DNA of 64,000 bases from positions 1 through 64,000 of the forward strand of contig JADFMY010000003.1 of the NCBI GenBank assembly GCA_022563685.1, read 5' to 3'. Shown here in pieces: positions 8,315 to 17,572 of this stretch (positions are counted from its first letter, which is position 1; the number at the start of each line of letters is the position of its first letter). The translations under genes were made by a program, and so were the position numbers. Under the pieces are notes generated by a model. It was given only the letters and a program-made list of their open reading frames with translations. It was not told the origin of the DNA and ran no database searches. The DNA is from Pseudomonadota bacterium. GTDB lineage: Bacteria; Pseudomonadota; Gammaproteobacteria; GCA-001735895.

Positions 8315-10069
8315 CTACTTATACATCGTCTGCGCCTTGGTTCCTGGCGCGTATTCGTTCGGATCTACCCAGACATTTACGACGGCGCATTTGCCGGTTT
8401 TTGCAATGGCTTCACGGGCTCGTTGCAACGCTGGCTGTATCTCCCTGGCTTCATGGACCTCTTCGCCATAACCGCCGATCATTTCGGCGAATTTGGAGAA
8501 AGGCACGTCGCCGAGCTTGTTACCGACATTGCCGCGCTCCTGACCATACTTGGCAAGCTGACCATAGCGAATTTGATTCATTGACGAGTTATTGCCAACG
8601 ACCGCAAGATAAGGTGCGCCAAAGCGCTGTGCGGTTTCCATATCGAACGAGGTCATTCCAAATGCCCCATCGCCATAGAGACAGATGACCTCCTTGTTCG
8701 GGTGTGCGAGTTTCGCAGCCATCGAAAAACCGGTTCCTACTCCAAGCGAACCGAGTGCGCCCGGGTCCATCCACTGACCTGGATTACGCGGACGAACCGC
8801 CTGCGCCGAAATCGTCACTATGTCGCCACCATCGCCGATATAAATGGTGTCTTCACCCAGGAATTCATTTATCTCCCAGGCCAGCCGGTAAGGGTGGATA
8901 GGATTTTGATCGCTGGTAAACATCGGCATCAATTTTTCAAGCTTCGTTGCTTCAATATCACCTAGTTCAGCCATCCATTTTTTACGCTCCTGCCGCGCGC
9001 CCTGATCAGTACGACCCGATGCCGCCTGCTCGACCGCGGCTAAAATTGCACCGGGATCGCCGACCAGACCAAGACTGATACTACGGTTCTTGCCGACCGT
9101 CGTATAACTTTGATCGATTTGCACCAGGGTGGCGTCTTCGGAAATTCGCTTGCCATATCCCATCCTGAAGTCGAAAGGCGTTCCAACGATCAAAATTACA
9201 TCGGCATTTTTGAAAGCATCGCTGCGAGTACGATCAAAGTGGTGCGGATCGCTCTGCGGCAACATACCTCTGCTCGCTCCATTCATATAAGCTGGAATAT
9301 CGAGCGCCCGAATAAAGCTGATGGCCGCTTCATGACCCCGCGAAATCCATACCTGCTGACCCAACAGTACCGCTGGTCGTTTAGCTTTTACCAATATATC
9401 GGCCAGTTTTTCTATGTCCGCCGGATCACCGATGGATTTCACCGATGCCCGGTATGAACCCGGCTCGGGAATAACTGCGGTTTCAATTGGAATTTCGCGA
9501 TCCAGAATATCCCGTGGAATTTCGAGGTACGAAGGGCCATAGGCGCCATTGAAACACTCACGCGCAGCCATCGACACCATATCGGCAATACGTTCGGTAG
9601 AAAATACACCCGAGGCAAACTTGGTAATTGGTTTCATCATGTCTACATGCGGAAGATCCTGCAATGAACCCATCTTATGCTGGGCCAGAGAACTTTGCCC
9701 GCCGATGTGCAGTATTGGGCTTTCAGATCGAAATGCGGTCGCTATGCCGGTCACCGCATTGGTACAGCCCGGGCCAGCTGTGGTGACGACACAACCCAGT
9801 TTTCCTGTTTGGCGCGAGTAGCCATCAGCCGCGTGGGCAGCGGTCTGTTCGTGGCGCACATCGACTATGCGAATGCCTTCGTCAAGACAACCATCGTAGA
9901 TGTCGATTATGTGGCCACCGCACAAGGTAAATATTGTATCTACACCTTCTGTCTTAAGCGCCTTAGCCACAAGATGGCCACCAGAGATGACCGAACCATC
10001 CTTATTTTTTTGTTTTAAGGTGTCACTTGCGGTATCCGATACCGATTTTATGTCTGCACTTGTTGTCAT
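8315..10069 (-). CDS. ThDP-dependent acetolactate synthase/2-hydroxyacyl-CoA lyase-like enzyme
   Basis: RHEQTAAHAADGYSR (ThDP Glu), GDGAFGMTSFDMETAQRFGAPYLAVVGNNSS (ThDP-binding motif). Confidence 0.85.
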   Translation of the reverse strand: MTTSADIKSVSDTASDTLKQKNKDGSVISGGHLVAKALKTEGVDTIFTLCGGHIIDIYDGCLDEGIRIVDVRHEQTAAHAADGYSRQTGKLGCVVTTAGPGCTNAVTGIATAFRSESPILHIGGQSSLAQHKMGSLQDLPHVDMMKPITKFASGVFSTERIADMVSMAARECFNGAYGPSYLEIPRDILDREIPIETAVIPEPGSYRASVKSIGDPADIEKLADILVKAKRPAVLLGQQVWISRGHEAAISFIRALDIPAYMNGASRGMLPQSDPHHFDRTRSDAFKNADVILIVGTPFDFRMGYGKRISEDATLVQIDQSYTTVGKNRSISLGLVGDPGAILAAVEQAASGRTDQGARQERKKWMAELGDIEATKLEKLMPMFTSDQNPIHPYRLAWEINEFLGEDTIYIGDGGDIVTISAQAVRPRNPGQWMDPGALGSLGVGTGFSMAAKLAHPNKEVICLYGDGAFGMTSFDMETAQRFGAPYLAVVGNNSSMNQIRYGQLAKYGQERGNVGNKLGDVPFSKFAEMIGGYGEEVHEAREIQPALQRAREAIAKTGKCAVVNVWVDPNEYAPGTKAQTMYK

Positions 10070-10168
10070 CTTTCACCTCAAAAATTTCTCAGCCTGGATA
10101 ATCATCATTAATCGTTCTACGGTGGCTGACTGCCGTAGGCCTGGTTTAGCAAACTTTTATTGCCGACA

Positions 10169-10855
10169 TCAATCTAAATAATCGACATATTTATCGACAT
10201 GTTTGGCCAATTCGAGCGCATGATCTCTGACCAACTGCTCGGCGTGCGATGAATCCCTTTTCTCGATCGCCTCGATAATTCGAATATGGTCGATAACGGA
10301 ACGAGAGATCCGATCTCGTTCCTTTATCGTGCTTGCGCGAATCGCACGCATATGAAAAAACAATTGATCGGACATCTGGGTTATCAAGGTTGATGCCCCC
10401 AGTTTAATAATCGTCTGATGAAACCTGACATTAGTCTCGGAGTATTCATCGATGTGCGCTCTTGCTTCTTCGCTATCGTCAAAAGTCGTAAAATCCCGGC
10501 GTAGGCCTGCGATCTCAGCATCGCTGGCTCGACTCGTTGCCAGCCTCGCAGCCATACTCTCAAGTGCTGCCCAGACATCGATCATATCGAGTATTTCATC
10601 CTTCGTTTTTCGTACCACGAAAGCACCTCTGCGAGCGATGTTCCGCACCAGACCTTCCTGCTCAAGTCTCGATATCGCTTCACGAACCGGGGTTCTGCTT
10701 ACGCCGAGGTGCTCGCCCAGAGCCCTTTCATCCAGACGAGGTAGTTCCTGACCCGAGTAAATATCCATTTGACCAATGATCTCCTTCAGCGCCTCGTAGA
10801 CCCGTGTTTTGAGTACTTTGGCAGGTTCCAGTGGAACAATATTCAGGTTCTTCAC
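10169..10855 (-). CDS. GntR family transcriptional regulator, FCD (FadR) subfamily
   Basis: wHTH LDERALGEHLGVSRTPVREAISRLEQEGLV; FCD-type C-terminal domain. Confidence 0.93.
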   Translation of the reverse strand: MKNLNIVPLEPAKVLKTRVYEALKEIIGQMDIYSGQELPRLDERALGEHLGVSRTPVREAISRLEQEGLVRNIARRGAFVVRKTKDEILDMIDVWAALESMAARLATSRASDAEIAGLRRDFTTFDDSEEARAHIDEYSETNVRFHQTIIKLGASTLITQMSDQLFFHMRAIRASTIKERDRISRSVIDHIRIIEAIEKRDSSHAEQLVRDHALELAKHVDKYVDYLD

Positions 10856-10918
10856 CTTGAGTCTCCGATAAATTCATTTAAGAGCCGCGACCCAATTGCC
10901 CAACGCCCACAATGGTCA

Positions 10919-12439
10919 CTAGGCCTGTTGCTTACGAAGCTTGTCATAACCCAGCTTAAATAATGGTAAGAATAAAAAAATCAGAGCGGTAATCATGATC
11001 GGTCCCGCGTAGGTACGGGTAAAGAAAATCGCGAATGACCCATCACTGATTAGCAATGATTGCCGCATAGCCGGCTCAGCCAGCGGTCCCAGCACGATCG
11101 CCAGTACAGCAGGCGCCAGGGGGTAATCCAGTTTCCGCATCAGGTACCCGACAATACCAAAAACAACCATCAGCCGGACATCATGCAAATTCTGGGTTGG
11201 AGCATATCCACCGATCAGGCATAAGATGAAAATGATTGGCGCCAAAATCGTAAACGGGGTCTTGAGTATTTTTATAAATACAGGAATAAAGGCCACATTA
11301 ATCATCACCGCAAACAGATTAGCCGCATACAGGGAAGCGATTAAACCCCACACAAAATCGCTGTGATCTACAAACAACATCGGGCCCGGTTCCAATCCCC
11401 AAATTACCATTCCACCGAGCAATATCGCTGTGGTCGGGGAACCCGGAATACCCAGGGTCAACATTGGCAGCATCGAGCCAGTACTTGCCGCATTATTAGC
11501 CGCCTCTGGCGCGCACACACCGTCTAACGCACCCTTGCCAAATTTTTCCGGCTCTTTCGACATTTGCTTGGCCATGCCATAGGCCATTAATGAGGCAGGA
11601 GTAGCGCCAGCCGCCGGCAGTATGCCGACAAAATAGCCCAGAAATGACCCCATTAGCATTGATTTCCATTTCGTCATCAGTTCCCGCAAATTGCTCATGG
11701 TTCGTTTTACCGTGACAGTGGCCTCAGACAGCATACTTTTCCCGCCACCGAGAGTGTGTTCCTCAACTGTCCAGAGCATTTCACCGATGCCATAAATTCC
11801 AATCGCTAATACTAAAAAGTTTACTCCGTGTAAAAAACCTGTGATGTCCCATAGAACCAGGCGAGGTTCACCGGAGATAATATCGAAGCCGACTGCACTC
11901 AATACCAGCCCGATAGAAATTGAGAAAAGAGTCTTAAAAATATCATCGCTACCCAGCCCGACGAAAGTAGCAAAAGCCAGCATCATCAACGCGAATTCCT
12001 CGGGCGCACCAAACACCAGAGCGACATGCGCAAGTGGTGGCGCGAAAAAAGTAAACAGCACAACAGAAATGGAGCCGCCGACAAACGAAGCCATTGCGGC
12101 GGCCGTCAGGGCTTTATCGGCCTGACCTTGCTTGGCCAAAGGCCGGCCATCAAAGGTCGTAGCAACTGCAGTCGATGCCCCGGGTATCCCAAGCATTATC
12201 GAAGAGATAGCGCCGCCATACATAGCGCCGTAATAGATAGCACAAAGAAATATGATGGCCCCGGTTGGTGGAACCAAAAATGTCAGCGGCAAAAGAATAG
12301 CCACGCCGTTGACCGAGCCCAAACCGGGCATTGCGCCTATAAACAGGCCTAACGCGCAACCTGCGATGATTAACAGCAAATTCTGCGGTTCAAATACGAC
12401 CGTGAACCCGCTAGCGAGGAGTCCTAGAGTTTCAAGCAT
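10919..12439 (-). CDS. tctA: Tripartite tricarboxylate transporter large permease (TctA family)
   Basis: GAMPGLGSVNGVAILLPLTF, YYGAMYGGAISSIMLGIPG, PAAGATPASLMAYGMAKQMSK; multi-TM. Confidence 0.95.
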   Translation of the reverse strand: MLETLGLLASGFTVVFEPQNLLLIIAGCALGLFIGAMPGLGSVNGVAILLPLTFLVPPTGAIIFLCAIYYGAMYGGAISSIMLGIPGASTAVATTFDGRPLAKQGQADKALTAAAMASFVGGSISVVLFTFFAPPLAHVALVFGAPEEFALMMLAFATFVGLGSDDIFKTLFSISIGLVLSAVGFDIISGEPRLVLWDITGFLHGVNFLVLAIGIYGIGEMLWTVEEHTLGGGKSMLSEATVTVKRTMSNLRELMTKWKSMLMGSFLGYFVGILPAAGATPASLMAYGMAKQMSKEPEKFGKGALDGVCAPEAANNAASTGSMLPMLTLGIPGSPTTAILLGGMVIWGLEPGPMLFVDHSDFVWGLIASLYAANLFAVMINVAFIPVFIKILKTPFTILAPIIFILCLIGGYAPTQNLHDVRLMVVFGIVGYLMRKLDYPLAPAVLAIVLGPLAEPAMRQSLLISDGSFAIFFTRTYAGPIMITALIFLFLPLFKLGYDKLRKQQA

Positions 12440-12479
12440 ATTCCTGTCTCTTTTTCAGTACCGAGAGGTATTTAAACGT

Positions 12480-12983
12480 CTAAAAAAATATCTTGTAGAG
12501 CGGTATAAACAGGGGTTCTGTAATCCCTTTCGGAAGAATAATTTTCAGTGTTACTTCGAAAAAATAAAATATAAACATCGGTATTGAAATTGCCAGGGTG
12601 GTGGTAAGCTTCCAGGAGTGTTTACCCATGAATCGAAGGTAAAAAAGCAGGAATAAAGGCAGTGCGCCATAGATTCCGATAAACGAAAATAAACCAACCG
12701 TTACGATCAATGAGATTGCGACAGCGCCCACATCGACCAGCACATGGGGCTCGATGTAAAGCTTTTCAGAGCTAGCGATCGGGCCGTGTTTTCGAAACCA
12801 GTTAAACAGGATTCCCAGGCAGGAAATCAACATGATGCTTGCCAACCAGAACGGCCATGCGCCACCGCCCGGACCTTCACCGTCTATCCAGCCGATCGGC
12901 AGTTCAGTACTTTTATACATAAGGTAGATGGAGAAGGTCCCCATCATTACGGCCATCAACAATTCAGCAGTCCGAACCGTCAT
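12480..12983 (-). CDS. tctB: Tripartite tricarboxylate transporter small permease (TctB family)
   Basis: ~167 aa, 4-TM-like protein between TctA and TctC; PIGWIDGEGPGGGAWPFWLA. Confidence 0.88.
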   Translation of the reverse strand: MTVRTAELLMAVMMGTFSIYLMYKSTELPIGWIDGEGPGGGAWPFWLASIMLISCLGILFNWFRKHGPIASSEKLYIEPHVLVDVGAVAISLIVTVGLFSFIGIYGALPLFLLFYLRFMGKHSWKLTTTLAISIPMFIFYFFEVTLKIILPKGITEPLFIPLYKIFF

Positions 12984-13033
12984 GATTGAGAGCCCTCCAT
13001 CTACACTGATGTATTAATATTTATGAAATAGTT

Positions 13034-14020
13034 TTACTTAATGGCGCCCATGTCCCTGAGCATTACCTCGTGTATATCGCGCTCAATTTTCCAGTAACTC
13101 ATCAAGGCATTGCCAGTTAACAGATCTCCCTGCAAGCTCTTTTTGGTGCGATATTCCTGCCACTTGGCAGAATTGAATACGCGCGTAAAGAGATCAGTGT
13201 AATAAGCCTGCGCTTCTTTGCTCATTCCAGGAGCACCTACGACAGTGCGCTGCATGAAGTATACGAAGTCCTTACCCAATTCTTTAAAAGTGGGTGCATT
13301 GGGGAAGAGTGGTAAACGTTCGGGAGTAAAGGCTGCCAGGGCTTTGGTTATACCCGCTTCATAGAATCCCAACTGTTCCGAGGGGTTATTGACTGTTGAA
13401 TCAGCATTCTTACCCGCGAGCTCTTTAGCAACCTTGCCGCCACCCTTGTAAGGTACGTATTTCATCTCCAGCCCGTAGGCAGTGTTAAGAAAATCGGTTA
13501 ACAGGTTATCTTCCGAGTTCTTACCGGTACCAGCCATGATCCAATTGCTACCTTTGGCTTTAGCCGCCTTGACAAAGTCAGCCACATTGTTGATGTCCTT
13601 ACGGTCGGTATGCACCCACAGCAGGAAGGTGTCTTCGGCCATACGAGCAATTGGTGTAAAGGTAGCGATATCTATACCTAGCGCTGGTTGACGCAATGGT
13701 GTTGTGTAAAAGCTGTTCAGAGTAAACATGATGGTATGGTTATCGCCTGTTTTACCTTTCAGGTGAATCAGGGCTTCGGCGCCAGTTCCACCAGGCTTAT
13801 TGATCGGCGTGAATGGAACCGGTGCCATATTTTCTGATGCAATAATATTTTGCATCAATCTAACGGCCTTATCTGCACCGCCGCCTTTACCAGCCATAAC
13901 AACAAATTCAACCGGTTTTATAGGTTCCCAGGCTTGCCCGATAGCTGGCAGACCTGCCAGGATCGCGCTTGCGCCGATAACACAAATCAATTTTTTGAAC
14001 GTGCATTGTGGTTTAAACAT
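13034..14020 (-). CDS. tctC: Tripartite tricarboxylate transporter substrate-binding protein (TctC/Bug family)
   Basis: Signal peptide; WEPIKPVEFVVMAGKGGGADKAVRLMQ; adjacent to TctAB. Start at 14020 with upstream GGAGGA. Confidence 0.9.
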   Translation of the reverse strand: MFKPQCTFKKLICVIGASAILAGLPAIGQAWEPIKPVEFVVMAGKGGGADKAVRLMQNIIASENMAPVPFTPINKPGGTGAEALIHLKGKTGDNHTIMFTLNSFYTTPLRQPALGIDIATFTPIARMAEDTFLLWVHTDRKDINNVADFVKAAKAKGSNWIMAGTGKNSEDNLLTDFLNTAYGLEMKYVPYKGGGKVAKELAGKNADSTVNNPSEQLGFYEAGITKALAAFTPERLPLFPNAPTFKELGKDFVYFMQRTVVGAPGMSKEAQAYYTDLFTRVFNSAKWQEYRTKKSLQGDLLTGNALMSYWKIERDIHEVMLRDMGAIK

Positions 14021-14130
14021 TATACGTATCCTCCAATTGTGACAGGTCAGCTTCGACCTAAAAAAAATGCCTCCAACCAATTGCCGGAAACATTACTTCG
14101 TCAGCTCCCCCCTACGAGGTGCCTTTGTAC

Positions 14131-14616
14131 CCTAAGGTAAGGTCTGATTTATTCAGGCCTTCCACAGTACATGGGCAAGTTTTTGCTCCTCGGCAATTGC
14201 TCCTGCATCGCCTAAAAGCGCCTACTGTTGGTGCTCTATTAAGTTACATCCCTGTAACGATCGGCAATTGCTCCTGCATTGCTCTATTAAGTTACATCCC
14301 TGTAACGATCGGCAATTGCTCCTGCATCGCCTAAAAGCGCCTACTGTTGGTGCTCTAATAAGTCACATGACCGCCATGGATGGTGGAAATGCAATTGGGT
14401 TGTAGGAACAACCCTTGCCCATGTAACGATGCAAAACCTGCATTTCCCACAGGGCCTGCCCCGCGAGCTTCGCGAGTGCTTTGGGTATCCTTGTGGGTCA
14501 TGTGCTGCCAAAATCGATGCCGCTAAGGCATTGATTTTGTGAGACAAATGAAAATCACATGTTTCGTTTGTCGTCCTCTGAGAATTCATGGATGAATTAT
14601 TCAGAGGTTCCCTAAT
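14131..14616 (+). repeat. Dispersed TIR/hairpin element, copy B, with ~330-bp internal insertion
   Basis: Left end CCTAAGGTAAGGTCTGATTTATTCAGGCCTTCC and right half (TGTGCTGCCAAAATCG...TTCAGAGGTTCCCTAATA) match copy A; the middle is replaced by tandem repeats. Confidence 0.8.
14191..14368. repeat. Short tandem repeat array (units ~71/48/~59-71 bp)
   Basis: CGGCAATTGCTCCTGCAT starts units at 14191, 14262 and 14310; the middle unit lacks a 23-bp internal block. Confidence 0.85.
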
Positions 14617-14816
14617 ACCACTCTCTGGATTGAGACAAACGGTATACCACTATCCATATACTTCAGGTCATTATTCTTAACTGGATAGTCTCTTGTACTT
14701 TCTGAATGGGCGAGGCTCGTGACTTCCCTCAAAACCCAGCCAAATAACCCGTAAAATTTTGGCAACCGTCTAATTTCTAATCGTTATAAGCGTTTGTCTA
14801 ATACCGAAATAAAATC

Positions 14817-14833
14817 TGGTATACAGTATGCCA
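14817..14833. promoter_or_regulatory. 17-bp palindrome TGGTATACAGTATGCCA, candidate operator
   Basis: Reverse complement matches 1353-1369 except the central base. A further GGTATACC core lies at about 14641-14648. Confidence 0.45.
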
Positions 14834-14899
14834 AATCTGGATTCTACCTGCCATACACCAAATGTAAAGCATTTTTCCAGCCATTAAAGATGCCTGCCA

Positions 14900-16636
14900 T
14901 CAGTCCCGAATTCTCTCATCATCCGGGTAAACACTAATGCCTGGTACCGTTCCATTCAGGAGTTCATTTTGTATCTCAGTCCAGTATTGGGTACTGAGTA
15001 AATTTGCGTGGCGCCTGGCAAAGAGATCACGAAGTTTTCGTTGGGGGATGCACAACCCGGAGACAAGTTCTTCGGGCAGGAATATGACTCCCTCTTCAAA
15101 ATACCAATCTGGAATATCTTCCTCACCCTCCACGCGATCAAGGTTGGTGCGAATTTTTACCTCGGTTAAATCTTCAAGTGCATCGTAGTCAAACAGATAG
15201 ACCTTGGAGAAAGATCCGATGCCGTAATTTCTGGCATCGAGATCCTTGTTGAAAATATTTGCAGACGCGTTGTTTTTAATGCAATAACCAAGATTAGTCA
15301 TCGCCGTTTCAGCCTGTTTTTCACTCGCATTTTCAAGGTAAACCGGCAGTGGAGTTATTTTAATCTGGACAATCAGATATTTAAAAATAACATCATCGCC
15401 GTGTAAAGATACTGTCTCAGAGGCGTGTGAGAGCAAGTCCTCAAGCAATTTCGAAGAGAACCACCTTCGATCAAGGCGTACCTTGTAGTAAATGATGCTA
15501 TCCAACATACTTCCTGTACGGTTAATTTCATGGATACGGGTATATTTGCGGATTACCGACTCTAGACCTTTATACTCACCCCACTTATATTTTTCCGTTG
15601 GTTTGTCACGAATAACTTTCAGATTATAGGCAGAGTTTTTCGACGAAAATCCCATGGCAACAGTGCCTTTTGAACCGACGGCAGTTTCCAGGCCTCCATC
15701 GGAGTCAAGCAATTCTGACTCGAGTTCGCTCATTACGGCGACCTTTCCAAGATGGTTATAACCTATCGTGGTGTAGTGCAGTCCTAAGGGACGCCTCGGC
15801 ATAATGCTTTTCAATAACGCACTTACTTCGTGATAGTAAGTAGTAGTCACATGAAAATTCGCCAGCGTCGAGCTAAATATGTTGTGTGCATAGGTCTCAC
15901 TGGTTAACACTGCGTCAACAAAAATCCCCGATTTGTCATTGAGTAATGCGATGATCAGTGGTGCGAAACTGTCGTTATCAAAAATCAGTCGTCCTACTAG
16001 ATAGGCACCTCGATTTCGATAAAAACCGGCGTTAATTATTTCTACCCGAATCAATCGATTTGCCCGACGTGAGGTCCTTGCAATATTCTCGGCAACACGT
16101 TGTGCAATTCTATGCGCATCATCCTGAATATTTGCGAAACTCGGAGTGAAGTCAGGGATCTTCAATATTTCTAAAACTGTTTCTTCCGATAAATGCCCGT
16201 CTACCTCGAAACAAACAATCAGCTTCGACAAAAATTCATCCGACGCAGAAATCAATTTAAAAAAAGAGTAATCAGCTGTACGCCATTCACCCTGATAGAT
16301 TTTACGCCGCAGTGAATGTAAATAGGCCCGCCCGATGTCTTCAGCATATTCGCCTTTAATTAATTGCCGGTAATGTAATTCGACTTCCTCCCACTGGTCG
16401 ATATCGATATGTATCTCTGGATAGGCCTGTTTTAAGCGTTCGCTGACATCAATAATGCTGGCGCTATAGAGTGACAACCTGCGTGCGCTGACACGCACCG
16501 AGCTCGCGAAGTCGCGTTTCTCGAAAGCTAATTTTGCCAGATTAAGAATCATTAAAAATTCCCGATAGAAGAGCCTGTATTCCTCATACAGCCAGGTGGA
16601 CACCGCCTGAATACGCCGCGATTCTGAATTGCTCAT
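14900..16636 (-). CDS. aceK: Divergent isocitrate dehydrogenase kinase/phosphatase
   Basis: AceK-like blocks: GSKGTVAMGFSS, LKVIRDKPTEKYKW, RIHEINRTGSMLDS, ANIFNKDLDARNYGIG, LFDYDALEDLTEVKIRTN, and C-terminal YWTEIQNELLNG. Confidence 0.82.
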   Translation of the reverse strand: MSNSESRRIQAVSTWLYEEYRLFYREFLMILNLAKLAFEKRDFASSVRVSARRLSLYSASIIDVSERLKQAYPEIHIDIDQWEEVELHYRQLIKGEYAEDIGRAYLHSLRRKIYQGEWRTADYSFFKLISASDEFLSKLIVCFEVDGHLSEETVLEILKIPDFTPSFANIQDDAHRIAQRVAENIARTSRRANRLIRVEIINAGFYRNRGAYLVGRLIFDNDSFAPLIIALLNDKSGIFVDAVLTSETYAHNIFSSTLANFHVTTTYYHEVSALLKSIMPRRPLGLHYTTIGYNHLGKVAVMSELESELLDSDGGLETAVGSKGTVAMGFSSKNSAYNLKVIRDKPTEKYKWGEYKGLESVIRKYTRIHEINRTGSMLDSIIYYKVRLDRRWFSSKLLEDLLSHASETVSLHGDDVIFKYLIVQIKITPLPVYLENASEKQAETAMTNLGYCIKNNASANIFNKDLDARNYGIGSFSKVYLFDYDALEDLTEVKIRTNLDRVEGEEDIPDWYFEEGVIFLPEELVSGLCIPQRKLRDLFARRHANLLSTQYWTEIQNELLNGTVPGISVYPDDERIRD

Positions 16637-16790
16637 AATCCTCCCGTGCCAGGTGCTTCAGTTTTCCAAAAACATCGACAACAAATAGCGCAGTTTATAT
16701 ACAATACTGTCTTACGAGTAGTACTTACCAGGTGAGCACAAGCCTATAATTTCTACCTTAATCTAGATGACAACTTGAGCAGGAATAACC

Positions 16791-17570
16791 ATGTCGAAAA
16801 AGTGGGTACGCTATGAACACGCCAGGCAACAGGGATTCGGTATACTCGAAAACGATACAATACTTTGCCATGAAGGCGATATGTACCAAAATCCGAGGGG
16901 CACTGGAGAAAAACTCATGGTAAAAGAGGTGCAGCTACTCGCACCCTGCCAACCCACTAAGATAGTTGCCATGTGGAACAATTTTCATCAGCTGGCGGAA
17001 GCTCAAAATCTTGAACTGCCAGAATTCCCGTTTTACTTCATCAAACCAGAGAGTTGTGTTTCTGGACCTGGCGCCGAGATCGTACATCCGAACGGTTATG
17101 AGGGTCGTCTCATATACGAAGGTGAGTTAGGCGTAGTAATCGGCAAAACCTGCAAAGCTGTCAGTCGGGAAAATATCGCTGGTTATATTTTTGGTTATAC
17201 CTGCATCAACGATGTAACAGCTATTCACCTGCTATTTAAATATGATGCATTTCCTCAGTGGACCCGTTCAAAGAGTTTCGATAGCTTTGGCATCATAGGC
17301 CCTTGTATCGCCGATCTCGATAGCCCGGACTCACTCAGGGTCAGAACCCTCGTTAACGGTGAAGAGCGGCAAAACTATCCCGTGGCTGACATGATATTTT
17401 CTCCGCTGGATTTGGTCAGCCTGATTTCGGGCGACATGACCCTTCATCCTGGCGATGTCATTGCTTGCGGTACGTCTCTGGGTGTTAAGACCATGAAACC
17501 AAATACAGTAGTTGACGTTGAAATCGAAGGCATCGGCACCTTAACCAACATTTATCGGCCAGAGGTTTAA
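16791..17570 (+). CDS. Fumarylacetoacetate hydrolase family protein
   Basis: YEGELGVVIGKTCKAVSRENIAGYIFGYTCINDVTA, RSKSFDSFGIIGP, GDVIACGTSLGV. Confidence 0.92.
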   Translation: MSKKWVRYEHARQQGFGILENDTILCHEGDMYQNPRGTGEKLMVKEVQLLAPCQPTKIVAMWNNFHQLAEAQNLELPEFPFYFIKPESCVSGPGAEIVHPNGYEGRLIYEGELGVVIGKTCKAVSRENIAGYIFGYTCINDVTAIHLLFKYDAFPQWTRSKSFDSFGIIGPCIADLDSPDSLRVRTLVNGEERQNYPVADMIFSPLDLVSLISGDMTLHPGDVIACGTSLGVKTMKPNTVVDVEIEGIGTLTNIYRPEV

Positions 17571-17572
17571 CC

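Noticed and set aside
14191-14368. Possible CRISPR array
   Set aside because: Only three units, with unequal lengths caused by internal deletion, no unique spacers and no cas genes; it is a tandem repeat.
14341-14589. ORF 82 aa (minus)
   Set aside because: Lies in copy B of the dispersed repeat; same repeat-derived peptide as above.
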